From the NCBI RefSeq assembly GCF_000004075.3, contig NC_026655.2:11328723-11392722 (forward strand): DNA of 64,000 nucleotides, given 5' to 3'. The stretch comes from Cucumis sativus (Eukaryota; Streptophyta; Magnoliopsida; Cucurbitales; Cucurbitaceae). The notes under the pieces were generated by a model that was given only the letters and a program-made list of their open reading frames with translations, did no database searches and had not been told where the DNA came from. The translations under genes and the position numbers were made by a program. This document shows, piece by piece, positions 11,023 through 24,289 of this stretch. The first letter of the stretch is position 1; each line of letters starts with the position of its first letter.

Positions 11023-14000
11023 ATGTCTGAGAAATTCTCGGCAACATTGAGGATAGGGGATCTGAATGATTTCATAGCACCTTCTCAGGCATGCATAGTT
11101 TCTCTCAAGGGGCTTAAAGCCACTGCCACGAAGCCGGATAAAGTTGAGGTACTTTTTCGATTTGTTGTGCCTATCGCTGCTAAAGCTGCAGGTCATTATA
11201 TGCTTTCAGTAATCTCTAGTAATTAGCACGTATAAAAACTGAGTGGTTCTTTAGGAATTCTCTGTTTGTTGATATGTTGCTTTTCTCTTTTTGTTACTTT
11301 TTCTTTCATTTCTGCATATCTAGGTTTCGGCTTCTAGGATGCAATTGAAAGCAGAACCAGTTAAGATTTCACTGAAGGATTGCTTAGCATGCAGGTGACT
11401 TTGACTATCTATGCTGTGAACAATTTTTTAAGGTCAAAGTGGTTTTTGGCTAAACAAAAATTTTTAAATGAATTTTGAAGTATTTTCGATGTTATATTTT
11501 TTCTCTCTCTATGTATTGTTTTCCGTTGATATAACTTGCTCGTTCTCTATGAATATGGATAACAAAATCAAAGGAACTTCTGAAACCTTTTAGATAGTAG
11601 GTGAAGTATTTGAAAAACTGTGAATTTCTGATCAACCACTTATCAGATTATCTGTTAAAAATTTAATTTGGAAACTCCCTGTTTTCATGATATTGTGTTG
11701 GAAAGTTGGAATATTCTATTTGAATTCATTTTCTTCTTCCATGATTTATTTCTCTTTCGATTTGCCTTATATTTCTCATCTTTTACCTTGTGATGATGTG
11801 TAATAGACCTGCTTTTATGTATAACTGTAGTGGTTGTGTAACATCAGCTGAGACTGTCATGCTGGAGAAGCAAAGTTTGGACGAATTTCTTTCCAACTTA
11901 AACAAAGGAAAGGTTGTAATTGTCTCATTATCACCACAATCCAGAGCTTCACTTGCTGTCCATTTTGGTATCTCTCCCTTGAAGGTAAAATTCAAATTTT
12001 GTTATATGTATCTTTGCTTGTCCCATAATTGTAATTAATTTACTGCATATATTCTTTTTGAGAGGTCGGGGGGCTAGAGGGGAAATCTAATTTACTGTGG
12101 TGCTGCCTCTCGATGTTGTATTTATGTCATTAAATGCTTGAAGTGCCTTTCTCTATCAAGGAAACTAACTACAAAGTGCTTGGGGTTGGTCAGGTTTTCA
12201 AGAAACTGACGACATTTTTTAAGTCCATGGGAGTGAAAGCTATATTTGATACAAGTTGCAGTAGAGATTTAACCTTAATTGAAGCTTGCAATGAGTTCAT
12301 AGCAAGGTATAGAAACAGCCAGCAAGACAATGAAGAAAAATGCAAGTCATCAGTTCCTATGATATCGTCAGCATGCCCAGGTATTTTCTTTTTTTGGACG
12401 TTTGGCTATTATACTTCAATGATAATTGTGCAAATCTGCACTTTCAATTTTCGAAATAACTCTATAGTTGAGGGTGAATGTCTTTTCTTTTCTGGTTGGA
12501 CAAAGTTAGTAGGGATAATGCCAGTTGCCTTTAAATGGGCCAGTTGTTCAATTTGGATAGTTTTGACTCCAATATATATAAATGCTTGGGTTGTTGTGCA
12601 ACTTATAATTTTCACTTTTCTAAGTTCTCTGTGATTTCAAATTGTCCATGTGCAACATCATATGCTAGGAAATCCAATTTCACTATAGATGGTTTTGGTT
12701 GAATGGCCAAGAACATAAATAAATAACAATAACAGTGCATTTTAAGTTTGGTTAGAGAAAAACAAAATGGTATTTTGCAAGCAATGAAAAGAAGAAGAAA
12801 GAAATAGAAAGAGATAGAGTTGAAGCTGATTTTGCAACCAATGAAAAGAGGAATAAGAGTTTTTCAACACCCTTAATTTTGTAATGTGTGAGTGGAGGAA
12901 AGGGTGTCAGCTGAATATGAGGATAAATAGTGTAATTCCCCATGTGGGATATTCATTCTGACGAGATTCATGCAGTTTATAATGAATCTCGTCAGAAAAA
13001 CCCAACAAAAATAGCCACAAACAGAGAAACAAACTCTGGTATAACGATATTGATTGAAAATATGAACAAGATCGGAATACGGCAATAGAAGCAAATAGTT
13101 CAGTCTTGATAAACAAGGAAAAACAGCCACAAAGGAAAGAAAGATGAAAAGAAATATATGACCAGCACTTTCAAGAGTGCTGGTGATCCTCTCCTCCAAA
13201 AGCTTCTCTCAGCTTTTCTTTACCCAAAATAAAACCCGCCCTCGCAGATCCCCAAAACATTCCCTTTTGTAACAGCTTCTGTGGTCCCTTAATATCCCTT
13301 TCCTTACCAATGTCTTCTGATCTTTTGTTTTCTGTGCATTTCCCTTCTTGCCCCTCCTTTTGTACGTATGAGTATTGTGGGTTTAACATATTACAACTAG
13401 AGATTTCAAAATTGATAGAATACACAAAGGAAATGCTAGAAAAGTGAACTAATCTTATTAATACCTAAACTTTGGGAATGAATAATATCATAAAAAGATG
13501 TAATAAAGGAAACATTTCTAAAAGGTTATGTACAAGTATTCTCTTCTTTGATACTCATTTTATACCACAATCATGTCATGAATAGTGGCACTAGGATGAA
13601 TTCTAGGACCTCTGATGTATCTTAAGTAGCCTCAAGGAGTAATCCTCCAAGAATCAAGATTGTTAATCTTTTATTAAAATGGTCATGTGTTTCATATAAA
13701 AGGGGAAGACTTCTAACCAGTTACCTGACGGACCTACATTTCCCTTTTTACCCCACGACTTGTCTCTCAAATGAGTGTATCTAAGGGATGCCTATGATGG
13801 CCATCAGTATTTTAAAAGGGAGGGAGGATCTATTGACTGCAGAGACAGGTAGTTGTTCCTCTGCATCAACTTCTGTTGTATTTTTCTTTTGTGCGTCCAG
13901 GGCTACTGTGTTGTGGTTCTTAAGCAGATGAAACTTTTTTCGGAACTCAAACATAGTCATTTCCTTGATAAAATAAATTTACACAATAATGTGGACATCC

Positions 14001-17000
14001 CAATGGTTTACAAAAAAGTTTTCCAATTGGACAAAATATTAGATAAACTATAATTACAAAAGGACTCAGTATACACCAGTTAAGTGCTAAATAGATGTGG
14101 ATGTAAGAAAAGATTCAGTGTCCTGTTCCTTATCTGTTCGGATACAAGAATTACCCTTCAATCTTGTTGACCACCAAAATAAAGCCAGAGTGAAATTCAA
14201 CTATAGTATCAATCTTTCTTGAACGGATGGCCTTTGAAACTAAGTGGAGTTTATCCGAACATCTTGAGGAAAAGTGTTCTTCCATGTGAATTTTTGAAAG
14301 ATGAACCAGTTTTGGTAAAGTGACACTGAAAGAAGAGGTGGCTGTGCAATTCCCCTTTATTTTTGCACATAATACAGCAGTTTGGTCAGATGTTTATACA
14401 AGGGAGTGCCTTTGGAGCTTGTGATAAACATTGGACAGAATCTCATCTTTTGGGATACTATCCTTTTCAAATGGATAGATATATCTTTACAGGCCATGTA
14501 ACCCATCAATGATAAGGATTTTGTGAGGGATTTCGTAGAGAAAACCCCATTCTCCTCTAAACTCCAGAGCCAAGTGTCTGAAGACTCAGGGAGAGAGAGA
14601 GGACCATTCTTCAATTTCACTCTTGGTCTCTGTCAGATTTATCCTAGGACGAATTTCCAAGAGGAGGATTAGGAGTTCCACATATCAGCCGCAGATCCAT
14701 TCATCTTTATGTGATAGCTTACTGGGAATGGGAAACTATTGAAGACGCCATGATTAATTGTTATCAGTTTGTTCTTGACATTTTTCCTGGGGCTGGTGGG
14801 TTGTGTTGATCAATTGTTGGGTTCTGCACCTCCACAATTATTTGACTCACGGTGATTTAAAGTGATATATTTTGACTTATTACTTTAAATATTTTCAATG
14901 AGTTAATTTGATTTCATAACGTTTTTGGGGATACCTGTGGCTGCCTTTTATTATGTTTTCAATAAGATGCCAAAATAATATATGGACAAAATGCCAACAA
15001 TTTGTATATAATTATTATTAATATGATTTCAAGTGATTTATTTTTATTTATCTATTGAAATGATTTTTATGAGAATTTAATTTCATTCTTTTGGGAATAC
15101 CTATTGGGATTTGTAGTTTATCATTGTTTGACAAATTTAAGAGCACCTTCTTTTTTTACATGTCGGCATCTTTTCTTCTTAAATACTCACATCTCTATGA
15201 TTTCAGGATGGATATGCTATGCTGAGAAGCAACATGGATCCTACATTTTGCCTTACATATCATCAGTGAAGAGTCCTCAGCAAATGATTGGATCAATAGT
15301 CAAGCATCATATGTGCCAAAAGTTGGGTATTAGGTAATTGCATTGTTTCTTTCTTCTTTTCTTTTTTTTCCCTAGAAAACGGAAACAAGACTTTTCATTG
15401 ATAAAAATCACAAAATAAAAGGATACTATTGCTCAAATTACAATGAGACATGATAAGCATAAGAAACTTGAAAATTCGAGATTAGTAGATGCACTAGGGT
15501 ATTTCAACTAGGTTGACACCCCTATCATCCTCATCATATCTCCCTCGAGACTTAATAACAAAGTTACCCTGAGAAAATGAAAGTGTTCCGATTTAAACAA
15601 ATATCCTGTATAGAATAGTCAATAAAAAACTTGGATTGAGTATGCGGAGAAGAAGCTAGAAGACGAGCTCAAAACAATTAGACCATTTTATAGACTTGTC
15701 ATGGAAAACTCTTTGGTTCGACCAAATTTCTGATGACCATGACATGACTGAATTAGATCATAGTAGAGTAGCTGAGCTTTAGGTGATAATGATAGACTAA
15801 CCAACACATAATTTTTTTCCTGAATTGAAGCCCAAAAGTCCAATGTAGATTAAAAGAGAATAGTATAGTTCAACCAAATTTCTGATGATAATGCCTCGAC
15901 TGAATTAGATCATGGTATAGTAGCTGAGCTTTAGGTGGTAATGATAGACCAGCCAACACTCAGAAATATTTTCTTGTAATGAAGCCCAAAAGTCCAATGT
16001 AGATTAAAAGAGAATAGTTTCATCCAACTTCTTCTGCATGAATAGGAGCAATCAAATAATAAATGCTTTAAATGCTCACTATTTGCTAAACATAGGGGAC
16101 AAATGGAGGGAGATAAATCCATGGTGGCCACCTCCCTAGGAATTAATTTCCTACAAGTTTGACACCCAAATGTTGTAGGGTCAGACGGGTTAATCTGTGA
16201 AATTAGTTGAGATGCACTTAAGTTGGTCCAGACACTCACGAACATAAAAACAAAAAAAATGGAGGGAGATAAATAGTAAGATTGAAACTTGTGTTGTAGG
16301 GTATCCAAACAAATAAGGGATCCAAAAGCGGTTATCCAAATCAGAAAATTGATTCTCTAAGGGGTCTTAGATTTCCAGACAATTTGTAAAAATAACTTTT
16401 TTGCAAGGTGAGATGAAGTTGTCAAATGCTTTGACAAGGACTTAACTGTATACTTCCCAGATGATTCCAAAGTCCAGAGTGCCATTTGGAAGAGGGTCAA
16501 TGCCAAAGAGTGCTGACGAAATATAATTGCATTTTACATCAATTATTCCTGATCTTTCTGATGTACTTGTTTGGAAATTGTGATGGTATGTGAGGTTGCT
16601 ATTCACAGTGGAACGATGAGTTTGAGATAGACTGATAAAATATGGTTATGGTATTTATAGAATGAACAAGTAGAAGCTTTTTGACTGTTTCATACTGGTA
16701 TTTCCTAAATATTTTCTCAACTACTTAGAATTGGAGATAATATAGACAAATTATATCTGACTCTTCCATGCTCTTGAACAATGCTTAGAAGGTCCTTTTA
16801 GAGAGATTTTCTTTGCGGTGACATTAGGGTAGTGCTTGAATGGTTGAGATTTTGATCCTTCTTTATGGTTCATGTTTATTTGGCAGGTCAGATGATGTTT
16901 ACCATGTTACTGTGATGCCCTGTTATGATAAGAAACTGGAGGCAGCCAGGGAGGATTTTGTTTTTCAGTTGGACTCGGCCAACAAAACTCTGGAGGCTGA

Positions 17001-19002
17001 GGCCCACAGAATCACAGAAGTAGATTCAGTATTGACATCTGGTGAAGTTCTAGAATTGATACAGGTTCACCTTTGTCTCGTGTTGTTTGTGTGTGTGTGT
17101 GTGCGTGTTTTCCTATTTGGTAGTATGCCTGCATCTTTCGTTTTGCTTCCACAAATCTTTATTTATCTATTTATTTTTGTTTGCTTGTCAATGCTTGCAG
17201 ATGAAAGAGGTGGATTTTAAGAGCTTAGAAGAATCCCCTTTGGATAGAATGTAAGGCTAAATGAGTTTCTCAAGCCTTTCCAAATTTAGAGTTTAGTTAT
17301 GTAATGACATCTACGGCTATCATGCTGGGCTATTTTCATGCAGGCTGACTAATGTTAATGAAGAAGGGCATCTTTTTGGAGTTAGTGGAAGTTCTGGTGG
17401 TTATGCAGAAACAATTTTTAGGCATGCTGCAAAGATACTCTTTGGCAAAGATATTGAAGGCCCTTTGGAATTCAAACTTATTCGAAATTCAGATTTCCAG
17501 GAGCTCACGCTTGAGGTGAGCTAGGCACTAAGGGCTTATAATTATTGAGTATTCGAAATACCAAGCGTTGATAGTTAGAGGTCTAAGCTTAAATATTAAT
17601 ATGATTCTTGTGTGGTGTTTTAGCCAAATTTTGCCCATAATACCCCCCCCCCCCCCATCCCACTAGTTATTGTTCCACCTGTCGTGCATATTTAGAATTG
17701 CATTATTGAAGTTGTGGACCTTGTCGCATATGATTACTTACCTTCATCTTGTTTCCTCTTCCTTTAGTCCTTGTGAATGTATAATTATCTTATGCATATG
17801 TCTGACCATCTATGTTTGTTATAGGTGGAAGGGAAGACTTTGTTGAAGTTTGCACTATGTTATGGATTCCGAAATCTACAAAATGTTGTCAGAAAAATAA
17901 AAACAGGAAAATGTGACTACCATTTTCTGGAGATTATGGCTTGCCCTTCAGGTGAATTTCTGCAATCTGATTAACTGTGGTCGAATAAAGTTGTTTGAAT
18001 GGTAAATAGAGCTTATATTTAATGTCAATTATTGTTAAAAACAGGTTGTCTAAATGGAGGGGGTCAAATTAAACCCAAGCCTGGACAATCTCCAAAGGAC
18101 TTGATTGAGTTATTAGAAGCTGCTTATCAGGAAAACGTAAGTCCATGTAGAATTTATCGTTATGGCGTCCTGTGCTCAATCTGGAACATATTTTGGTAGT
18201 TCCTTCTAAACAATGTTCGTGTTCTTATATATATCTAGATTACTTATCAAGTCATAAGTAGATATGAAACCATTTGTCTGAAAGCCTACTTGATAAAATT
18301 TGAGAAAACAAACTATAAATAATAGCAGTGGCAATATGCTGGTAGACAAACTTATGAATTGATAAGCTACTGGTAGGCTCCCAGCAGTAAACACTTGTGT
18401 TGGGATGGCCAGCAGCAGCAAACATTTCGTGTTCTTATATATATCTAGATCTACTTATCACACTTGTGTTGGTTACGTGGGATTTGAGTTGAGCTTGCAT
18501 ATGGTCTGTTCCATTTGAAATCTAGGAGTGAGGTAATCAGTATTAGTTAGGGAATGGTAGGGAGAGAAGTGGATGGTTTTTTCCTGGCTTGGCATCCTGC
18601 AATTGAACTTGGAGCTCTTTCATGTTTTCACTCTGTTACTGTGATGTGGGACGATCTGTTAAATGGGGTCGGGTGGTTTAGCAGCTATTTGAGTTGGGAG
18701 GAAAGTTTTTTGTTTATGAAGTTGCAGATGTTATTTTATATTGTAATATAGCTCAATGTTCTTAATTAGCCCCATTCCTATCTTCAATGTCCAGTTGAGC
18801 TACTTGTGTTATATAACTCGATTGGGTCATGCTGTTAATGTCGTGGCAGGTTTTAATGAGAGATCCTTTTGATAATCCGGTGGTGAAAGAAATTTACAAG
18901 GAGTGGCTGGAGGAACCAGGTTCAGAGAAGGCAAAGAAGCATTTGCACACTGAATACCACCCAGTGGTAAAAAGCATTACTGCTCAACTCCACAACTGGT
19001 AA
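11023..19002 (+). CDS. NAR1: NAR1-like cytosolic iron-sulfur cluster assembly protein (Fe-hydrogenase-like)
   Basis: Eleven exons: 11023-11148, 11324-11394, 11831-11984, 12194-12380, 15207-15333, 16887-17064, 17201-17250, 17344-17515, 17825-17951, 18045-18136 and 18850-19002. All have GT-AG borders and keep frame, giving 478 aa, close to the plant family length. NAR1 bridges early and late steps of the cytosolic Fe-S assembly pathway, passing clusters to the CIA targeting complex. The N-terminal [4Fe-4S] site has C24 plus the CLACSGC motif (C62, C65, C68). The second site has C178 (SACPGW), C234 (MPCYDKK), C395 and C399 (MACPSGC), so all eight cluster cysteines are present. The protein ends in W, like other NAR1 proteins. 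Introns 4 and 5 are long (2.8 and 1.6 kb) and contain LINE fragments; intron 8 contains a run of 14 C. Confidence 0.95.
12956..12997. repeat. Perfect 16-bp inverted repeat with 10-nt loop in NAR1 intron 4
   Basis: TTCTGACGAGATTCAT at 12956-12971 is followed by ten bases and then by its exact reverse complement ATGAATCTCGTCAGAA at 12982-12997. A second, smaller inverted repeat (ACCAGCACT / AGTGCTGGT) lies at about 13161-13184. Confidence 0.9.
14100..14650 (-). mobile_element. LINE 3' fragment (reverse transcriptase zinc-binding region), antisense in NAR1 intron 4
   Basis: The minus strand at 14357-14620 reads [20 protein letters not shown]. That fits the plant LINE zf-RVT signature of a tryptophan pair followed by G-x-F-S-x-K-S. 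No full reverse transcriptase is present; the fragment is broken and non-functional. Boundaries are approximate. Confidence 0.7.
15375..16330 (-). mobile_element. LINE 3' fragment, antisense in NAR1 intron 5, with a 152-bp internal duplication
   Basis: The minus-strand frame at 15931-16308 contains [18 protein letters not shown], the C-x2-C ... H-x4-C zinc site of the zf-RVT domain near the end of plant LINE ORF2. Downstream on the minus strand is an internal tandem duplication: copies start at 15716 and 15868 (ACCAAATTTCTGATGA in both), period 152. The start of the block (AAGACTTTTCATTGATAAAA) looks like the reverse complement of a LINE 3' end. Confidence 0.75.
17643..17656 (+). repeat. Poly(C) run of 14 in NAR1 intron 8
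   Basis: An uninterrupted run of 14 C lies in an otherwise AT-rich intron. Such runs are prone to length polymorphism and assembly error. Confidence 0.9.
18213..18460 (+). repeat. Direct repeat inside NAR1 intron 10
   Basis: CGTGTTCTTATATATATCTAG occurs in two copies at about 18219 and 18428, each followed by AT and a CTTATCA segment. CACTTGTGTTGG also recurs at about 18392 and 18461. The pattern suggests a local segment duplication of about 210 bp offset. Confidence 0.7.
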
Positions 19003-20289
19003 CAAAATACCACTCTTAACCATAGAATTTTGTAGCACAAAAGCTGAAAACTAGATGAATTATAACCGAGTTTTGGAGAGATTTATGCCTCATGCTTTGC
19101 TGTGAATGCGATAGTCACCTGTGGTTCACTCCTGGAAAGAGAAGGCCCAATTTTGATAGAATTTAACACTTGAAAATGTAATTCTTGTTCTTCCACCTCA
19201 CCTAAATTGGCCTCTGCAGGTCTTCATCCTGTACATGATCTGTATTTATGTTGTAAGATAGAAGAAGAAAAAGGAAATAGTTTGATTTCTTGTTACAATT
19301 TTTTATAACCAGTGTTTTTTTTTCTTTTCTTTTTGGTATTTATTATTGTTTTGTTTTTCTTCTTTATGAATAAACATACTCAAACATACTCTCTGTTGAT
19401 GAAGAAGATTCAACTGTCTAAATATATTGTTGAGCGAATGTCCTATTTCTTCGTGCCTCTCTGTGGAATTGTAATGCCTGCAGGTATCAAATATTTGTCA
19501 TGTTAATATTTGTATCTGATGTATCTTGTTAGGTTCAATTGTTTCCTTGAAAAACAGGTCAAAAACCATAAATAAGAAACAAATTTAATGATTTTACAGA
19601 AGTATAATCTACCATATTAGTAGAATTAAGGGGCAGATTTATGGGGTAGGCTAGCACAATTTTATTTTAATTATAGAATAACGAAAATGAAAAAATGGAA
19701 TAATATCCATCTTCATTTATCAACACCAACCTAATCGTTGAAAACCAGTGGTGAAAGAAAAACCTTCTCTGCAAACTCGACCTCTCTGTCATTTACCTTT
19801 TCTTGGCAAAATTAAGGTATAAAAACCTTTTCTTCTCCTGTCTAGGGTTCGTATATTGGAAACATATCTTCGTCGATTTCTGCAGAATAACACGAAGAAA
19901 GCTCTAATCCTTGCTGATTGGGATATGCACAGGTGACAACAAACTCACCTAAGTGATTCCATCCATCATCTCAGATTACTCAGTGGTAAGAAATTTCTTC
20001 TACACAATGCAGGACTAATCAATATTTAAAAATGATTATCTATCTAATATATCCAAATAAATATTAAGGATATGAAAAAACAAAGGAACTTGTTCAAGGG
20101 CAAACGAACGATTAAGCGTTGCTGGAATAAAGGTTCAAAGAAACCGACTTCAAAAGAACCAATATCCTTCACAAGTGAAGGTGAGGTATGCATTTCATCT
20201 CTTTTATTAAAAAGTAACAAAAGCATTATTGTAATTGTTAGATAATTAAAAGAACTATTGTGATTGTTAGATAACGTTGCTTTTTAGAA
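19003..20289. other. 3' UTR of NAR1 and intergenic DNA
   Basis: The first few hundred bases after the TAA at 19000-19002 are probably NAR1 3' UTR. From about 19300 the stretch is T-rich or AT-rich without a recognisable frame. The 20060-20200 stretch may be a worn part of the copia element that follows, but I cannot support that. Confidence 0.45.
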
Positions 20290-23230
20290 CGAATTTATGG
20301 TGAAGTGGACCATTTAGATATTTCGTGGTTTTAACTGACGCATCATGGTCACATGTGTGTTTATTATCAGGTCGAAATCTTGTATTTGCAAGATTATTTG
20401 TCGAAATAATCGAATTAAAAGCACAATTTTCGGATTATACAATAAAAACATTCTACTTGATAATGCTGGTGAGTTACATCCCAAACATTTATGAATTATT
20501 GCATGTCAATTGGGATAAATATTGAACATCCTCTATCTAATGTTCATATACAAAATGGTTTGGTAGAATCATTTATCAAGCATTTACAATTGATTGCCCA
20601 ACCATTACTTATGAGAGCAAAACTTCCATTATCCGTATGGAGTCATGCTATTCTGCATGCAACATCACTTATATGTATAAGATCGACATGTTATCATAAA
20701 TACTCCTCGATACAATTAGCTTATGGTCGCCAAATATTTCTCATTTGTGAATATTTGGTTGTGCAGTACATATTCCAATTTTTCCACCACAACATCATTT
20801 ACAAAGTGAAGCAAACCAAATGCCATATGCATTTACAGATACTAAGAAAGTGATCAAGTCATATATTCCAACTGCAAATGCTCATCTAAAATTGAAATTT
20901 CAATTCAGCAAGTTGCTACAATTAATGAATCAACATTATTGCAACAAAAGTGTGGTAGACCGATAGGTTCAAAAGATAAAAATCCTTAAAAAAGAAAAAT
21001 GATCAATAGTCGAAATGACTTGTTGATAATAGGAACATTCAAGAAGAAGTCTTGGACACAACTAATGGTAAAAATGTTGAAGAGACTCAAGTATATGAAA
21101 ATAACAATGAGATTTTGATAAATTATACCATGACAGAGAAAAGATGAAATAAAACTGATGTAGTTGTGAACAACTTTTTTGCGTATAATATTGCACATAA
21201 TATCATTCATGAAAATGAGGATTCTGGACCTAAATCTGTTGACGAATGTTATAATATAAAGGATTGACCCAAGTAGAAAGAAGTCACTCAAGGAGAATTG
21301 AACTCACTTTCGAAACATAAAGTTTTTGGACCTATAGTTTATACACCTAAAGGTGTAAAACCTTGGAATTTAAATGAGTATTTTTGCGTAAAATAAATGA
21401 AAATAATGAGGTCACTAGATATAAAGCATGATTTGTTGCACAAAGATTTTCTCAAAGACCGGACATTGATTATGAAGAAACATATTATCTTGTAGTGGAT
21501 GCTATTACATTAAGATATTTTATTAGTCTAACTGTATGTGAAAAACTTGATATACATCTTATGGATATAGTTACAACATATCTGTATGGATCTTTGGAAA
21601 ATGAAATCTATATGAAAATTCTTGAAGGATTTAAGATACCTGAATCATATAATTCAAAATCTAGAGAATTATATTCAATCAAATTACAAAGATCAGTACA
21701 TGGATTGAAACAACCCGGACGAATGTGGTATAATCGCTTAAGTGAATATTTATTGAAAGAAGATTATAAAAATAATTCAATTTGTCAATGTATTTTTATT
21801 AAAAAATAACAATCATGATTTGCTATTATAGCCGTATATGTTAAAGATTTAAATATAATTGAAACTACTAAAGAGCTTTCAAAATTAATAGAATATCTCA
21901 AAAATGAATTTGAGACGAAAGACCTTGACAAAACAAAATTTTGTCCAAATCAACCATTTAGCCAATTAAATTTTTATTCAGCAATCAACATATGCAAAAA
22001 CAGATGGGTGTGTTTTGACCATTCCAAAGCTCTTCCAATGGGTAAATGCTTGATTTGCAAAGCACACCCATGTAGAAATTTTTTTAGCACCTATTACATT
22101 CCAATGGTGGTTCAATAAGGATATCTTTCGACCTCGAGAAGATAATGAAAAATTACTTGGTCCTACCTTATGTGCACTAATGTATCTTGCTAATAACACG
22201 AGACTAGATATAACACTTTTAGTAAATTTATTAACAAGATATACTTCTTCTCCAACAAAAAGACATTGGAATGGAGTTAAGCAGGTACTTCGTTATCTTC
22301 GAGGGACGATTGATATGAGTTTGTTTTATTCAAACAAATCACACTTTGATATAGTTGATTATGTAGATGCTGGATATTTATATGATCCACACAAAGCAAG
22401 GTCTCAAACAAATTATCTGTTTACATGTGGAGGAACTGTTATATCTTGACAATTTGTAAAGCAAACCATTACAACCACTTCATTGAATCATGCAGAAATT
22501 CTTGCAATTCATGAAGCTATTAGAGAATATGTATGGTTGAGGTCAATGACTCATCATATTCAAGAAACATGTGGTTTGTTTTTCAGTAAAAATCTACCAA
22601 CAATATTATTTGAGAACAATATTGCATGTATAACATACATTAAAGGAGGGTATATAAAAGAAAATAAAATCAAACATATCTCACTAAAACTCTTAAAAGG
22701 ATAACTTGGGAGACTTGTTCATAAAGGCATTACCCACGTTAACATTTGAAAAGTTAGGGTACAATATTGGAATGCGACGACTCAGAAAACTCAAGTGATG
22801 TATTAGAGGTAGAAATATTGTCTTTAAAGAATTGAAGTATTGCACTCTTTTTCCTTTAACTATTATTTTTTTCATTGAATTTTTCTAGCAAAATTTTTAA
22901 TGAGGCAGTTATTAATATATAAAAATGATGTACTCTTTTTCCGACATTTATCTTATATAATATGAATATCTAAGGGATAGTAAATATAATTACGTAGATA
23001 TTCATGACCTACAATAGGTTACAACATTCATCTCATTTGAGTTCTATAACTCTCCCTCAATTCTATGTTATAACATTCATCTCATTTGAGTTTTATAATG
23101 TAACCCATATCATGACATGTGATGCCTCTTTGAGATACACAACAACAATTGAGTTCAACTGTTCTCTACCTTTTTAATTTTTATTACTCAATTGTTCTCT
23201 ACCATTTTTATTTTTCATTCTATTCTTTTG
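20290..23230 (+). mobile_element. Decayed Ty1/copia retrotransposon (integrase, RT, RNase H, 3' LTR-like tail)
   Basis: Order on the plus strand: an integrase remnant at about 20326-20880 (HIQNGLVESFIKHLQ, like the integrase H-x-Q-N-G region); an RT remnant at about 21400-21830 (ITLRYFISLTV, MDIVTTYLYGSLENEIYM, HGLKQPGRMWY); then the RT end and RNase H at 22170-22790 (MYLANNTRLDI, KHWNGVKQVLRYLRGTID-like, FTKALPTLTFEKL). Integrase-RT-RNase H is the copia order. There are many in-frame stops and frame changes, gag and protease are not visible, and no 5' LTR was found. Sequence at about 22960-23230 looks like the LTR (two copies of ACATTCATCTCATTTGAGTT). This is a dead element. Confidence 0.85.
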
Positions 23231-24289
23231 TGTTGTTTGATTGTTTTTATTTAACTTCATTATTCTTTATTTTATAACAAAAAAGACAATCTTTAATTAT
23301 AACAATAGAAAAAGTAAAAATAAAATTTTTGATAAGAGTTTGAATTTTATTTAAGAAATAGGATGATTTCTAAATTAGACAAAACAGATATTTTGAAAAA
23401 ATTATTTCCATATTTTAGATAATAAATTAATAAAAAAATTATATATATATATTTTGAAAACTTTATTAAATGTATATGTTTTTAAATCTTAGAAAAAATA
23501 GATAGGATGGATTAGTTAAATATATATTTTGAAAATTTTATAGAATAAATACATAAACATTTATTAAAGATAAAGGGTCAATTAAGACAAAATTTTATTA
23601 AAATAAATATGTAAATGTTTATTAGATATAAAAGTTTTGTTAGGATATAACTAATTGAAGATATTAGTATAGAGATTTATATAGCAAATATTTGGTTCAA
23701 TATTCTACCGCAAATAAGTCCAAAATGTAAGTCTCAAATTCGGTCATGAGTTTGAAAAATACATTGTGTTTCGAAAATCCACCTTAAACATTTATGGTAG
23801 GGTAATTAATTCCCTATCTACAACTGCCTAATTAACATCTTATAACCAAATGCTGCATTGCTGAGCTCGAGAGGATCCATCAATTCAAAACTTTACCTTA
23901 ATCATTCCTAAATCTAATTCTCCTACTTAGCTCTACTACTACTTTGGCTTCTAATTTAATTGCGTTTCCAGACTGGATTTCTTTCTCTCTTTTAGTACAC
24001 ACCCAATATGCATAGACCAATCTTTGATTTTGACCCACATTTATCTTCAGCTACATACTTGCATTTTTTTCGAAGGAGGTCAAAATTCTCATAAATACAA
24101 GTCTATTCCTCAACTTATAAATTTATTACTAAAGAAGGATGTACCATTGTTTTTCATGAGAATTGGACACTTTTAACATGCATTTCTTTGAACCAGAATC
24201 ACTGAAAATCCCAACATTTCCTCACAGAAAGCTCAGAGTGGGGATCAGGCTACGGAGGTTCGAATGTTTCACTTGTGAACTCTAAAGGC
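23231..24289. other. AT-rich intergenic DNA and 3' UTR of the CASP-like gene
   Basis: No coding content was recognised. The last few hundred bases next to the minus-strand stop codon at 24290-24292 are probably the CASPL 3' UTR. Confidence 0.45.

Noticed and set aside
22004..22071. Short inverted repeat ATGGGTGTG / CACACCCAT in the copia remnant
   Set aside because: Arms of nine bases in a decayed element are not convincing as a functional structure.
23868..23883. GAGCTCGAGAGGATCC resembles a cloning polylinker (SacI, XhoI, BamHI sites)
   Set aside because: Flanks are ordinary plant AT-rich sequence and no vector sequence follows, so it is most likely chance.
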